Part shown: positions 19,198 through 30,940 of the stretch, one piece after another
Layout: every line of letters starts with the position of its first letter
Numbering within the stretch: the first letter of the stretch is position 1
Assembly (NCBI RefSeq): GCF_029544075.1
Contig: NZ_JAJQJH010000022.1
Span: 1-34,348 of the forward strand
DNA: 34,348 bases
Source of the DNA: Chromohalobacter canadensis
GTDB lineage: Bacteria > Pseudomonadota > Gammaproteobacteria > Pseudomonadales > Halomonadaceae
Reading direction: 5' to 3'
Notes under the pieces: generated by a model
Databases searched by the model: none
Told to the model about the DNA's origin: nothing
What the model saw: the letters and a program-made list of their open reading frames with translations, nothing else
Made by a program: the position numbers and the translations under genes

Positions 19198-19860
19198 ATG
19201 GCTTTTGCCCAGAAATTCATCGTCGCCGATGACCACCCGCTATTTCGTGCCGCGCTCAACCAGGCGTTGCGCCAAGTAGCGCCACAGGCGGAGATCGTCG
19301 AAGCCGATACCATGGAGGCGACGTCCGACATGGTGATGCGCCATCCCGATGCCGACCTGATCTTGCTCGACTTGCACATGCCGGGCGCACATGGCTTTTC
19401 GGGACTGATCCAACTGCGCGGTCAGTCGCCCGAGGTGCCCGTGGTCGTCATTTCGGGCAGTGAGGAGCCGCCGGTAGTGCGTCGCGCCATCGACTACGGT
19501 GCCTCGGGTTTCATTCCCAAGTCCTCGTCACTGGATGTTATCGCCGAGGCGATCCGCCAAGTGCTCGAAGGGGAGGTCTGGTTGCCCGAGGAGATGGCCG
19601 ATGTTCTCGGGGAGTCGAACGAAGATGAAGCGCGCTTCGCCGAAGCCATCGCTTCACTGACACCCCAGCAGTTCCGGGTACTCAACATGTTGAACGAAGG
19701 CTTGCTCAACAAGCAGATCGCCTATGAACTCAACGTGTCGGAGGCGACCATCAAGGCGCACGTCACGGCGATTCTCCGTAAGCTGGGGGTGCATTCGCGC
19801 ACCCAGGCGGTCATCGCTGCACAGAAACTCGAGGTCGAGCCGCCCAAGGTCGAGTCCTAG
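19198..19860 (+). CDS. crbR: LuxR-family response regulator CrbR (acetate utilisation)
   Basis: 220 residues: a receiver domain (about 5-120) with phosphoacceptor D58 in LILLDLHMPG, acidic pair D11/D12 and conserved K108, then a C-terminal LuxR-type helix-turn-helix (about 150-215) with NEGLLNKQIAYELNVSEATIKAHV. In Vibrio and Pseudomonas the homologous regulator (CrbR/ErdR) is activated by the symporter-kinase CrbS and turns on acs and symporter genes. Its position directly after acs and the presence of crbS nearby support the same role. GGAGGAG at 19186-19192 fixes the start at 19198 rather than 19141. A strong hairpin terminator follows. Confidence 0.9.
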   Translation: MAFAQKFIVADDHPLFRAALNQALRQVAPQAEIVEADTMEATSDMVMRHPDADLILLDLHMPGAHGFSGLIQLRGQSPEVPVVVISGSEEPPVVRRAIDYGASGFIPKSSSLDVIAEAIRQVLEGEVWLPEEMADVLGESNEDEARFAEAIASLTPQQFRVLNMLNEGLLNKQIAYELNVSEATIKAHVTAILRKLGVHSRTQAVIAAQKLEVEPPKVES

Positions 19861-19899
19861 ACTTTCCTTGTCGGCAGCATAAGAGGCCGTGTGAGAGAC

Positions 19900-19938
19900 A
19901 AGAAGCCGTTCCCGTAGTTATTAAGGGAACGGCTTCTT
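19900..19938. terminator. Bidirectional hairpin terminator between crbR and mntR
   Basis: A perfect 14-bp stem pairs AAGAAGCCGTTCCC with GGGAACGGCTTCTT around an 11-nt loop. A/T-rich ends on both arms allow it to end both the crbR (+) and mntH-mntR (-) transcripts. Confidence 0.88.
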
Positions 19939-19974
19939 CGTATCTGTGTGCGCTCTCAGGGCATGCAAGACAGC

Positions 19975-20394
19975 CTATGAAGGCGGCTGGCGGCCCAGGA
20001 AATTGCACATGGCGTTCACGGTTTCCTCACTGCAGTGATGCTCGATGCCCTCGGAGTCGGCGCGCGCGACTTCCTCGGGCACACCGAGCGCCCGCAAGGC
20101 ATCGAGTACTACCCGGTGGCGTGCCATGACGCGCTTGGCGAGCGCGTCCCCCTCGTCGGTCAGGAATATCCCGCGGTAAGGGCGAGCGACAGCAAGCCCG
20201 TCGCGTTTCAAGCGTGCAATGACTTTCGACACCGCCGCCGCGCTGACGCCGAAACATTCGGCCAGATCGCTGGCACGTGCTTCGCCCAGTTGCGTATGCA
20301 GGTGCGCGATTTCTTCGACATAATCCTCGACCAGTTCGGTCTGATGATCCTGCCGGACGCGTTTGAAATATTCGTGCTTGGGCTGAGACTTCAT
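19975..20394 (-). CDS. mntR: Manganese-responsive DtxR-family regulator MntR
   Basis: 139 residues: an N-terminal winged helix (about 20-80) with a recognition segment SAAAVSKVIARLKRDGL, and a dimerisation domain with the metal-ligand pattern EGIEHH (115-120) typical of MntR and DtxR proteins. It lacks the SH3-like third domain of DtxR. It represses manganese import when Mn(II) is bound. It starts 13 nt after the mntH stop, so the two form an operon. Palindromic candidate operators lie upstream of mntH, which suggests autoregulation. The ATG at 20394 is preceded by a CAGGGG-type site. Confidence 0.92.
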   Translation of the reverse strand: MKSQPKHEYFKRVRQDHQTELVEDYVEEIAHLHTQLGEARASDLAECFGVSAAAVSKVIARLKRDGLAVARPYRGIFLTDEGDALAKRVMARHRVVLDALRALGVPEEVARADSEGIEHHCSEETVNAMCNFLGRQPPS

Positions 20395-20407
20395 GCAACC
20401 CCTGCTT

Positions 20408-21688
20408 TCAGTGTCCCGTGAACGTAGAAAATAGCACGTACGCGTTGAGGGCGACGATCAACGTGCACACAATACCGCCCACCACGGTTACCGATTTGTG
20501 ATTGACTAGGTTGCCCATGATACGGTGATTGGCGGTGAAAAAAAGCAGTGGGATGAGTGCAAACGGAATCCCAAAGCTGAGAATCACCTGACTACCGACC
20601 AGGGCTTTCTGCTCGGGCACGCCGAGCATGATGATCACAAGCGCCGGCAGCATGGTCACCAGACGGCGTAGCCAGAGAGGGATCGTGAAGTTCACGAAAC
20701 CCTGCATGATGACCTGCCCCGAGAGCGTGCCGACAATGGATGACGATAAACCAGCGAGTAGTAAGGCGGCGCCAAAGACATGACTGGCCGTGACCTGGCC
20801 AAGTATCGGCGCCAGCAGTTTATAGCTGTCACTGATGGTGGCGACATCAAGATGGCCATTGGCATTGAAGGCGGCTGCCGCCATGGCCAGCATGCTGAGG
20901 TTGACCACGCCGGCGATGGCCATGCCGATGATGACATCGAGACGGTAATAACGCATCAAGCGTATGCGATGGGCGTCGTCTTTCACTTGGATCCGTTGCT
21001 GCGACAGTGCCGAGTGCAGGTAGATGACATGTGGCATGACCGTGGCGCCGAGTATGCCCGCCGCCAGGTAGAGCGCATAGCTATCTGGAAAACTGGGAAT
21101 CAGAAGCCCCTCAAGCAATGGCGTCGGTTCCGGCCGGCTCAGCACCAGCTCGAGGATGAATCCTCCCGCCACGGCTAGGATCATGGCGCCGATGACGATT
21201 TCCATGAGTCGGAAGCCGTAGCGGTAGAGATGCAGCGCCAGATAGGTGATCGCCCCGGTGAGCAACGCGCCTTCCATCAGCGATAGCCCAAACAGCAGGT
21301 TGAAGGCCAACGCTGCGCCAAGAAATTCGGCGAGGTCGGTGGCGATGGCCACGACCTCTGCTTGTACCCAGTAGCACCAGACCACGGGGCGTGGATAGCG
21401 TGCACGAATCACTTGGGGCAGATTGCGCCCGGTGGCGAGCCCCAGACGTGCCGATAAGGTCTGGATCAGCATGGCCATCAGGTTGGCGGCGAGCACCACC
21501 CATAGCAGGGTATAGCCGTAGCGCGATCCCGCTTCGATGTTGGTAGCGAAGTTGCCGGGGTCGATATAGGCCACCGCCGCGATCAGCGCGGGACCGAAGA
21601 AGGCCGTCCATCCCCAGCGTTGTGCCTTGCCGTTGAGTGTTGATGCAGCTTGCGCGCGTATTGCGCTGTCAGAAATTGTACTCAGCAT
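20408..21688 (-). CDS. mntH: Nramp-family manganese transporter MntH
   Basis: Proton-coupled Mn(II)/divalent metal importer of the inner membrane. The 426-residue product has about 11 hydrophobic segments. The two metal-site motifs of Nramp proteins are present: DPGN (43-46) in transmembrane helix 1 and MPH (218-220) in helix 6. It lies upstream of mntR in the same transcript. The start is 9 nt from an inverted-repeat arm, so MntR binding there would block transcription or its initiation. The operon sits between the response regulator and sensor kinase of the acetate system. Confidence 0.95.
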   Translation of the reverse strand: MLSTISDSAIRAQAASTLNGKAQRWGWTAFFGPALIAAVAYIDPGNFATNIEAGSRYGYTLLWVVLAANLMAMLIQTLSARLGLATGRNLPQVIRARYPRPVVWCYWVQAEVVAIATDLAEFLGAALAFNLLFGLSLMEGALLTGAITYLALHLYRYGFRLMEIVIGAMILAVAGGFILELVLSRPEPTPLLEGLLIPSFPDSYALYLAAGILGATVMPHVIYLHSALSQQRIQVKDDAHRIRLMRYYRLDVIIGMAIAGVVNLSMLAMAAAAFNANGHLDVATISDSYKLLAPILGQVTASHVFGAALLLAGLSSSIVGTLSGQVIMQGFVNFTIPLWLRRLVTMLPALVIIMLGVPEQKALVGSQVILSFGIPFALIPLLFFTANHRIMGNLVNHKSVTVVGGIVCTLIVALNAYVLFSTFTGH

Positions 21689-21696
21689 GGTAGCGA

Positions 21697-21743
21697 CTCT
21701 AAGTTAACCATGGTTAATCGAATGTCTGAAGGTTAACTTAGAG
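21697..21743 (-). promoter_or_regulatory. Candidate MntR operator region of mntH
   Basis: Two overlapping symmetric elements are present. A perfect 14-bp palindrome TTAACCATGGTTAA lies at 21704-21717. A 12-bp inverted repeat pairs CTCTAAGTTAAC (21697-21708) with GTTAACTTAGAG (21732-21743). The GTTAAC core recalls DtxR-type operators (TTAGGTTAG-like). Position directly before mntH makes MntR the likely ligand, by inference. Confidence 0.75.
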
Positions 21744-21822
21744 ACCTTGGGTTGGCCAATAGCGGTTGGATCGAGAGGCGATTGAGTTTGACTATTATCG
21801 ATACTCGACCTCGGTGCCCACG

Positions 21823-25773
<3,951 letters not shown>

Positions 25774-25839
25774 GCTTTCTCCCCTAAGTTTGCGGCCATT
25801 CTAGGGTAATCCGCTGGCGCGCGTCAGTCGTGTGTATGC

Positions 25840-26355
25840 TCAGGAGGCTTCACAAAGGGCCTGGTAAAGCGGGGTGTTGGTGCCAATGTCATGCAGCGCG
25901 GAGGCATCTGGTTGACGCTCATCGCCGATCAGCGGCACCCATTCCCGTTCGCCGCAGTTCATCAGATAGGCCTGATGGGTCACGCGGTCCGTGACCTGTT
26001 TCTCGAAACGATAGAGGATAAATTCCACCATGCGTTGGCCGTTGGCCTCAGTGGTGCGTAAATGCTCGCGATCGATCACCTCGAAGGCGACGGGTAAGGG
26101 GGACAGGTACGTCCAGGGGCGCCAGAACATCGAATCGTATTCGACATCGACGACTTCGGCGGAGTCGGGCAGTTGCTGCTGCTTGGAGGCCAGCCAACTG
26201 TATTCATAGTAGATCTGATAGCTGAGCATTCCTACGCCGGCTAGGGCCGGCACTATCCAGCGGGGTAAGCGTTTGCCGCTCAGTTGTCGCAGGATCAATC
26301 CGATCCCCGCCGCGCCGAGGCCGGCAAATATCACCGCGACCAATTGCCAAATCAT
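25840..26355 (-). CDS. Unrecognised 171-residue membrane-anchored protein in the acetate operon
   Basis: I do not recognise this family. The ATG at 26355 is preceded by AGGGAG and the protein opens with a hydrophobic helix (about 3-22), then a short basic stretch and a second helix (about 33-50). A soluble domain of about 120 residues follows, with WRPWTYLSPLPVAFEV, a YRFEKQVTD segment, MNCGEREW and two cysteines (C134, C168). With two helices the tail should lie on the same side as the N-terminus; which side cannot be decided firmly. The frame is open upstream to 26616, but that extension crosses the symporter terminator and the 3' end of actP. It sits between the symporter and crbS on the same strand, so it probably shares their transcript. 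Confidence 0.8.
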   Translation of the reverse strand: MIWQLVAVIFAGLGAAGIGLILRQLSGKRLPRWIVPALAGVGMLSYQIYYEYSWLASKQQQLPDSAEVVDVEYDSMFWRPWTYLSPLPVAFEVIDREHLRTTEANGQRMVEFILYRFEKQVTDRVTHQAYLMNCGEREWVPLIGDERQPDASALHDIGTNTPLYQALCEAS

Positions 26356-26374
26356 AATGTCTCCCTGCAACGAA

Positions 26375-26400
26375 ATCGGGCTTCCCGTGGGAAGCCCGAT
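26375..26400 (-). terminator. Hairpin between the symporter gene and the 171-residue protein gene
   Basis: A 12-bp perfect stem pairs ATCGGGCTTCCC with GGGAAGCCCGAT over a 2-nt gap. On the minus strand only a short TTT run follows. Since the next gene starts 20 nt beyond and no separate promoter fits in that space, it probably works as a partial terminator or attenuator, or as a 3'-end stabiliser of the symporter mRNA. Confidence 0.8.
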
Positions 26401-26447
26401 GATGTGATCCCATGGCCCGGGCCCGCCGAGCCAGTGGGTATTATGGC

Positions 26448-28229
26448 TTAGTGATTGACGGCACCACCAGCACCTTTGGGATAGCGCACGCTTTCCACCA
26501 GTTCCTGGATCTCCCGAGGCGGTTCCTCGGACGACTTGGAAACGAGGTAGGCCACTGCGAAGTTGATGATCGCACCCACCGCGCCGATGGAGAGCGGAGA
26601 GATGCCGAGTACCCAATTTTCTGGTGTATCCGCCAAGTTGTTGGTGCCGGGGATGAAGAACCAGCCTTTGTAGACGAAGATGTAGACCAAAGTGAAGGTC
26701 AGCCCTGACAACATCCCCGCGATGGCGCCCTTGTTATTCACCCGCTTGGAGAAGATCCCCATCATCAGCACCGGGAACAGCGACGCCGCGGCGATACCGA
26801 AGGCCAATGCCACGACCTGAGCCGCGAACCCTGGTGGGTTGGCACCGAGGTAAGTGGCGACCACGATGGCAACCGACATCGAAATGCGTGCCGCTTTCAA
26901 TTCCCCTCGTTCCGTGATGTTTGGGTTGATGGCCCCTTTTATCAGGTCATGACTGATTGCCGACGAGATGGCCAGTAGTAGTCCGGCTGCAGTGGAGAGC
27001 GCCGCTGCCAGGCCACCGGCGGCGATCAGCCCGATGACCCAGCCGGGCAGGTTGGCGATCTCCGGGTTGGCCAGTACCAGGATATCGTTGTTGACGGTCA
27101 ACTCGTTGCCTTGCCAGCCCCGGTCCGCGAAATCGGTGCTGTCATTGTAGAATTGGATGTTGCCGTCGTTGTTTTTGTCCTCGAAGGTGATCAGCCCGGT
27201 TTCTTCCCATGTCCGGATCCAATCGGGACGGTCTCCGTAAGCGATGGCGTTGGAGGCGGCGGCGTCGTAATTCTCGACCTGGCCGGCCATGTCGGGGTAG
27301 ATGGTCGTCATCAGGTTCAAGCGTGCCATGGAGGCCACTGCCGGTGCGGTCAGATAGAGCAAGCCGATGAATACCAAGGCCCAGCCGGCGGACCAACGTG
27401 CATCTGCCACCTTGGGGACGGTGAAAAAGCGCATGATCACGTGCGGGAGGCCGGCGGTCCCGATCATCAACGAAAGCGTGAACAACACCATATTGAGCTT
27501 GTTATCCACCATCGCCGTATAGGCATCGAAGCCCAGCGCGGTAACTACTTCGTTGAGCTTGGCCAACAGCGGTTGACCCGAGGCGCTATGATCGGAAAAC
27601 AGGCCTAGCGGCGGAAGCGGGTTGCCGGTCAATTCCAGCGAAATGAACACGGCCGGAATGGTATAGGCGATGATCAGGACGATGTACTGAGCCACCTGCG
27701 TATAGGTGATGCCCTTCATACCGCCGAGTACCGAATAGAAGAATACCACGACGGCGGCAATGATCAGGCCGGTGGTCGCATCCACCTCCAGAAAGCGTGA
27801 AAAAGCGACGCCAGCGCCGGCCATTTGGCCGATGACGTACGTCAAGGACGCCACGATCAGGCAGACGACGGCCACCATGCGTGCCGTGCGGCTGTAGAAG
27901 CGGTCGCCGATGAATTCGGGCACCGTGAACTTGCCGAATTTCCTTAGGTAAGGTGCCAATAGCAAGGCCAACAGCACATACCCGCCAGTCCAGCCCATTA
28001 GAAAGGTGGAGTTGGCATAGCCGCCAGCGGCGATGAGACCCGCCATGGAAATAAACGATGCGGCGGACATCCAGTCAGCCCCGATCGCCATGCCGTTGGT
28101 GATCGGGTGTACGCCGCCACCGGCCACATAGAAATCTTTGGTTGAGCCCGCCTTGGCCCAGATAGCGATGCCAATGTATATAGCGAAAGAAGCGCCGACG
28201 AACAGGATATTGATGGCAAATTGACTCAT
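26448..28229 (-). CDS. actP: Sodium:solute (acetate) symporter, large subunit, VC_2705/ActP type
   Basis: 593 residues with about 13 transmembrane segments of the SSS family. Signatures include AGGGVHPITNGMAIGADWMSAASF near 36-59, VIGQMAGAG near 132-140 and GTAGLPHVIMRFFTV near 257-271, as in ActP-type acetate carriers. The pairing with a DUF4212 small protein marks the two-gene VC_2705 subgroup rather than the YjcH/ActP pair of E. coli. A hydrophilic insertion of about 85 residues (about 308-395), absent from E. coli ActP, carries an EF-hand-like loop starting at D351. The small-subunit stop is 6 nt upstream. Acetate as substrate is inferred from context with acs and crbS. Confidence 0.88.
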   Translation of the reverse strand: MSQFAINILFVGASFAIYIGIAIWAKAGSTKDFYVAGGGVHPITNGMAIGADWMSAASFISMAGLIAAGGYANSTFLMGWTGGYVLLALLLAPYLRKFGKFTVPEFIGDRFYSRTARMVAVVCLIVASLTYVIGQMAGAGVAFSRFLEVDATTGLIIAAVVVFFYSVLGGMKGITYTQVAQYIVLIIAYTIPAVFISLELTGNPLPPLGLFSDHSASGQPLLAKLNEVVTALGFDAYTAMVDNKLNMVLFTLSLMIGTAGLPHVIMRFFTVPKVADARWSAGWALVFIGLLYLTAPAVASMARLNLMTTIYPDMAGQVENYDAAASNAIAYGDRPDWIRTWEETGLITFEDKNNDGNIQFYNDSTDFADRGWQGNELTVNNDILVLANPEIANLPGWVIGLIAAGGLAAALSTAAGLLLAISSAISHDLIKGAINPNITERGELKAARISMSVAIVVATYLGANPPGFAAQVVALAFGIAAASLFPVLMMGIFSKRVNNKGAIAGMLSGLTFTLVYIFVYKGWFFIPGTNNLADTPENWVLGISPLSIGAVGAIINFAVAYLVSKSSEEPPREIQELVESVRYPKGAGGAVNH

Positions 28230-28235
28230 GCTGGC

Positions 28236-28496
28236 TTACTCCTCGAGTCCGTATTGCTTGTCCAGCCGGTTCATCTTCCAGGCATAGAAGAAGATCAGGC
28301 CAATGAACGTCAGAATGGAGCCCTGTTGAGCAAACCAGAAGCCCAGGTCAGTGCCACCGACGGGAATGCTGGATAGCAGGGGGCGCAGCAGGATCGCGCA
28401 GCCGTAAGAGACGAGTGCCCAGACGATCAGGCAGCCGGTTATTAGGCGCACGTTGGCTTTCCAGTAAGCCTCGGCATTGGTTTTTTCATCTGCCAT
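28236..28496 (-). CDS. Symporter small subunit (DUF4212 family)
   Basis: 86 residues with two transmembrane helices, about 17-37 and 53-71. The family-typical pattern is AYWKANVRL near the start, GFWFAQQGSI between the helices and YAWKMNRLDKQYGLEE at the C-terminus. This is the small partner of VC_2705-type symporters and is distinct from the DUF485 protein YjcH. The ATG at 28496 follows GGAGAG; the in-frame ATG at 28556 adds unconserved residues. It is the first gene of the minus-strand operon DUF4212, actP, unknown protein, crbS. Its exact role in transport is not established. Confidence 0.9.
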   Translation of the reverse strand: MADEKTNAEAYWKANVRLITGCLIVWALVSYGCAILLRPLLSSIPVGGTDLGFWFAQQGSILTFIGLIFFYAWKMNRLDKQYGLEE

Positions 28497-28687
28497 GGTG
28501 TGCTCTCCACTGGTAAGGACAGGTTGGTGTTGTGATAAGAGTGCGAGACGCTTCAAAGCAATCGCAGGTATAGAACACTCTGTGGGGTAACGTCATTGAT
28601 ACGATAGTGGCGCTAGACTTTTATCGACAATGACTGTGCTATCCGTCGTGTGTTAACCACCTGGGATTGCCTTGAATGGCCATACTG

Positions 28688-28732
28688 ATGATAGTGGCCA
28701 ATGACGGAAAAAAAGAACCCCATACTTTGGTA
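28688..28732 (-). promoter_or_regulatory. Predicted CrbR-dependent promoter of the symporter operon
   Basis: On the minus strand TACCAAAGTATGGGG starts at 28732, and a -10-like TATCAT (28693-28688) begins 39 nt downstream, nearly the same geometry as at acs (38 nt). The core TACCAA(A/G)GT is shared. No good -35 hexamer stands between. Transcription would start near 28681, giving a leader of about 185 nt before the DUF4212 gene. Confidence 0.6.
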
Positions 28733-28968
28733 TCAAGCCATTAGTTTAAAGAGTCATTTTTTGAATTATTATGGTTTTCATGGGGTTGTGAGGGGAGACG
28801 AAAATTTGTAGCAGGCTTACAAAAAGGACATAGACGAGTCTCTTTGAGAGTAAGTCAATGGATTTTTTTAGATGCGATCTCAGCGTAGAACGATAGTCTA
28901 TGTGTCGTAATAAAAGCCAGATTTGCTACTCTTGATCACGTAATATGGTAAGCATCTTTCGGCCGTGT

Positions 28969-28985
28969 TACCGAAAAGTATAAGG
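28969..28985 (+). promoter_or_regulatory. Weak acs-motif match upstream of the DUF294 gene
   Basis: TACCGAAAAGTATAAGG matches the acs element at 11 of 17 positions, including TACC at the start and AGG at the end. No -10 hexamer is found at the 38-39 nt spacing, so function is uncertain. Confidence 0.3.
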
Positions 28986-29048
28986 AACATGAAGCGGTAA
29001 TGATGACACCAAGTCGTGCCAGGGCCGGCACAGGACGAGGGTACTACC

Positions 29049-30866
29049 ATGGTCGATATCAACCTCTCGCAACCACCTTTCAATTTGCTCGATGAAAAAG
29101 GTCGGCAGCTTGTCCGGGATGGAGTCGATCTCGCCTATTTCAATGAGAGCGAGGTTATACTCGATGCCGGTCAATCCGGTGAGCAAGTATTCCTGATTCA
29201 CAAGGGTGAAGTGGCAGAGCTCGATCTCAACGCTAGCGAGAGGGAGCGGCGTATAGGTCATTACACGGCGGGCGATCTGTTCGGGGCGATCAGTATCCTC
29301 AACGGTACGAGCCGTTATAGGTTCCAGGCCGAGCAGGAAAGCCTGTGTTATTTGTTGCCCCGCCGGCTTTTCGAAGACATTTGCACCGCGTACCCCGCCT
29401 TTGATGATTACTTCCGCCAGCACTTGGCCGAAAAGGCGCGCCATGTGCTCGAGCGACGGGCGGAAGGAGGCATGAGCATGGCACGCTTCATGCTGGCACG
29501 GGTAGCGGAATGCATGCGCGAACCCGTCGTGATCGAAGGACATACCACGATTGCCGAGGCTGTCACGCACTTGCGCGAGCGTCATGCCGATAGCTTGCTG
29601 GTCAGCCATGCGGGGCGCTGCGGCATGGTGACCAAGACCGATCTTCTCGATGCGCTGATTCAGCAAGGGTTGCCGCATTCCGCCGAGGTGGGCGGCATCG
29701 CGCATTTCACGCTGATCACCTCGCATGCCGATGACTATCTCTTTACCGCGCTGGTGAGCATGACGCGTCATGAGGTAGCGCGTGTCGTGGTCATGGAGGG
29801 CGCGCAGGCGGTGGGCGTCGTCGAGCTTACCGATGTGCTGGGGTATTTTTCGAGCCGCGCCCATGCCGTCAGCCTGCAGATCGAGCAGGCGGAGGATATC
29901 GAGGCGTTAACGCGTGCCAGCGCGCGTCTACCTCAGTTGATTCAGACGTTGACGGCGCAAGGCGTGAAGTTGCGCTTCGCCATGGAGCTTCTGGCGGCGC
30001 TCAACGGTCGGATCATCCACAAGGCGTTCCGGTTATTGATGCCCGAGGAGCGTCAGTCGCAGTCATGCCTGCTTGTCATGGGCAGCGAGGGGCGAGGCGA
30101 GCAGATTCTCAAGACCGACCAGGACAACGCTTTGATCCTGGCCGACGGTAGCGACTGGCCGGGGATCGAGGCGGCGATGCAAGGACTGACCGATACGCTG
30201 GGCAGGCTCGGCTATCCGCCTTGTCCGGGCAACATTATGGTCTCCAATCCTCAGTGGGTGGCGAGCGAGTCGGCATGGCGCGGCAAAATCGCCCGCTGGG
30301 CCTCGAGCCGCGATCCGGATGCGTTGATGAATCTCGCCATCATGCTCGACGCCCACGCCATCGCCGGCAACGCGAGCTTGCTCGAAGGTCTCCGTGAGCA
30401 CTTGTTCGCACGCGGCTCCCACGATGAGCTGCTGCTGTCGTATTTCGCTCGGGGCGTCTTGCGTTATTCCACGCCGCTGACTCTGTTCGGAACGCTCAAG
30501 CGCCCGGAACATGGCATCGACATCAAGAAAGGTGGGCTTTTCCCCATCGTGCATGGCGTGCGCACGCTGGCGCTGGAACGCCGAGTCGTCGCCACCTCTA
30601 CGTTTGCGCGACTCGATGCCTTGGTCGACGACGGCCGCCTCGACCGGCCTTTTGCCGACGACCTGGGCGAAGCCATGGCGCTTTTTTCCGAGCTGCGCCT
30701 GCGTCAACAGTTGGAGAATCTGGAGGGAAACGACACGTCGCCGGAGCCTAATCACGTCATCGTTCAGCGTCTCAGTGGCTTTGAGCGTGACTTGCTGCGC
30801 GAAGCGTTGCATACGGTCAAGGAATTCAAGCAGCGCTTGTCGCAGCGCTTTCATCTCGAGTATTGA
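29049..30866 (+). CDS. cNMP-binding/CBS/DUF294 putative nucleotidyltransferase
   Basis: 605 residues. A cyclic-nucleotide-binding-type domain (about 10-130) is followed by a CBS pair (about 150-270), a DUF294 nucleotidyltransferase domain with GSEGRGEQ (345-352) and TDQDNAL (356-362), and a DUF294 C-terminal helical domain (about 460-600). The GS and TDQD motifs resemble the GlnD-type fold, so transfer of a nucleotide to a protein or small molecule is plausible, but the substrate is unknown. The family is a recurrent neighbour of acetate-symporter and CrbS/R genes. The ATG at 29049 follows GACGAGGG. The exonuclease gene follows at 75 nt on the same strand. Confidence 0.9.
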   Translation: MVDINLSQPPFNLLDEKGRQLVRDGVDLAYFNESEVILDAGQSGEQVFLIHKGEVAELDLNASERERRIGHYTAGDLFGAISILNGTSRYRFQAEQESLCYLLPRRLFEDICTAYPAFDDYFRQHLAEKARHVLERRAEGGMSMARFMLARVAECMREPVVIEGHTTIAEAVTHLRERHADSLLVSHAGRCGMVTKTDLLDALIQQGLPHSAEVGGIAHFTLITSHADDYLFTALVSMTRHEVARVVVMEGAQAVGVVELTDVLGYFSSRAHAVSLQIEQAEDIEALTRASARLPQLIQTLTAQGVKLRFAMELLAALNGRIIHKAFRLLMPEERQSQSCLLVMGSEGRGEQILKTDQDNALILADGSDWPGIEAAMQGLTDTLGRLGYPPCPGNIMVSNPQWVASESAWRGKIARWASSRDPDALMNLAIMLDAHAIAGNASLLEGLREHLFARGSHDELLLSYFARGVLRYSTPLTLFGTLKRPEHGIDIKKGGLFPIVHGVRTLALERRVVATSTFARLDALVDDGRLDRPFADDLGEAMALFSELRLRQQLENLEGNDTSPEPNHVIVQRLSGFERDLLREALHTVKEFKQRLSQRFHLEY

Positions 30867-30940
30867 GGTCGTCAGGTAAGGGCCACGAATGGCCGAGTCA
30901 AGCCACGCGGGCTATCGTCAGAGGCATACGGGAGGTTGCG

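Larger units (their letters stand above)
28497..29048. other. Divergent regulatory region between the symporter operon and the DUF294 gene
   Basis: No gene is seen in these 552 nt. The DNA is visibly more AT-rich than its surroundings. It contains the TACCAAAGT element of the symporter promoter (28688-28732, minus strand) and a weaker related element at 28969-28985 on the plus strand. A further partial match AAAGTCTA lies on the minus strand at 28614-28621. Small frames inside have no recognisable features. Confidence 0.6.

Noticed and set aside
28236-28496. DUF485 (YjcH-type) identity for the small symporter subunit
   Set aside because: The FWFAQQGSI and YAWKMNRLD patterns fit DUF4212, the partner of VC_2705-type symporters, better than YjcH.
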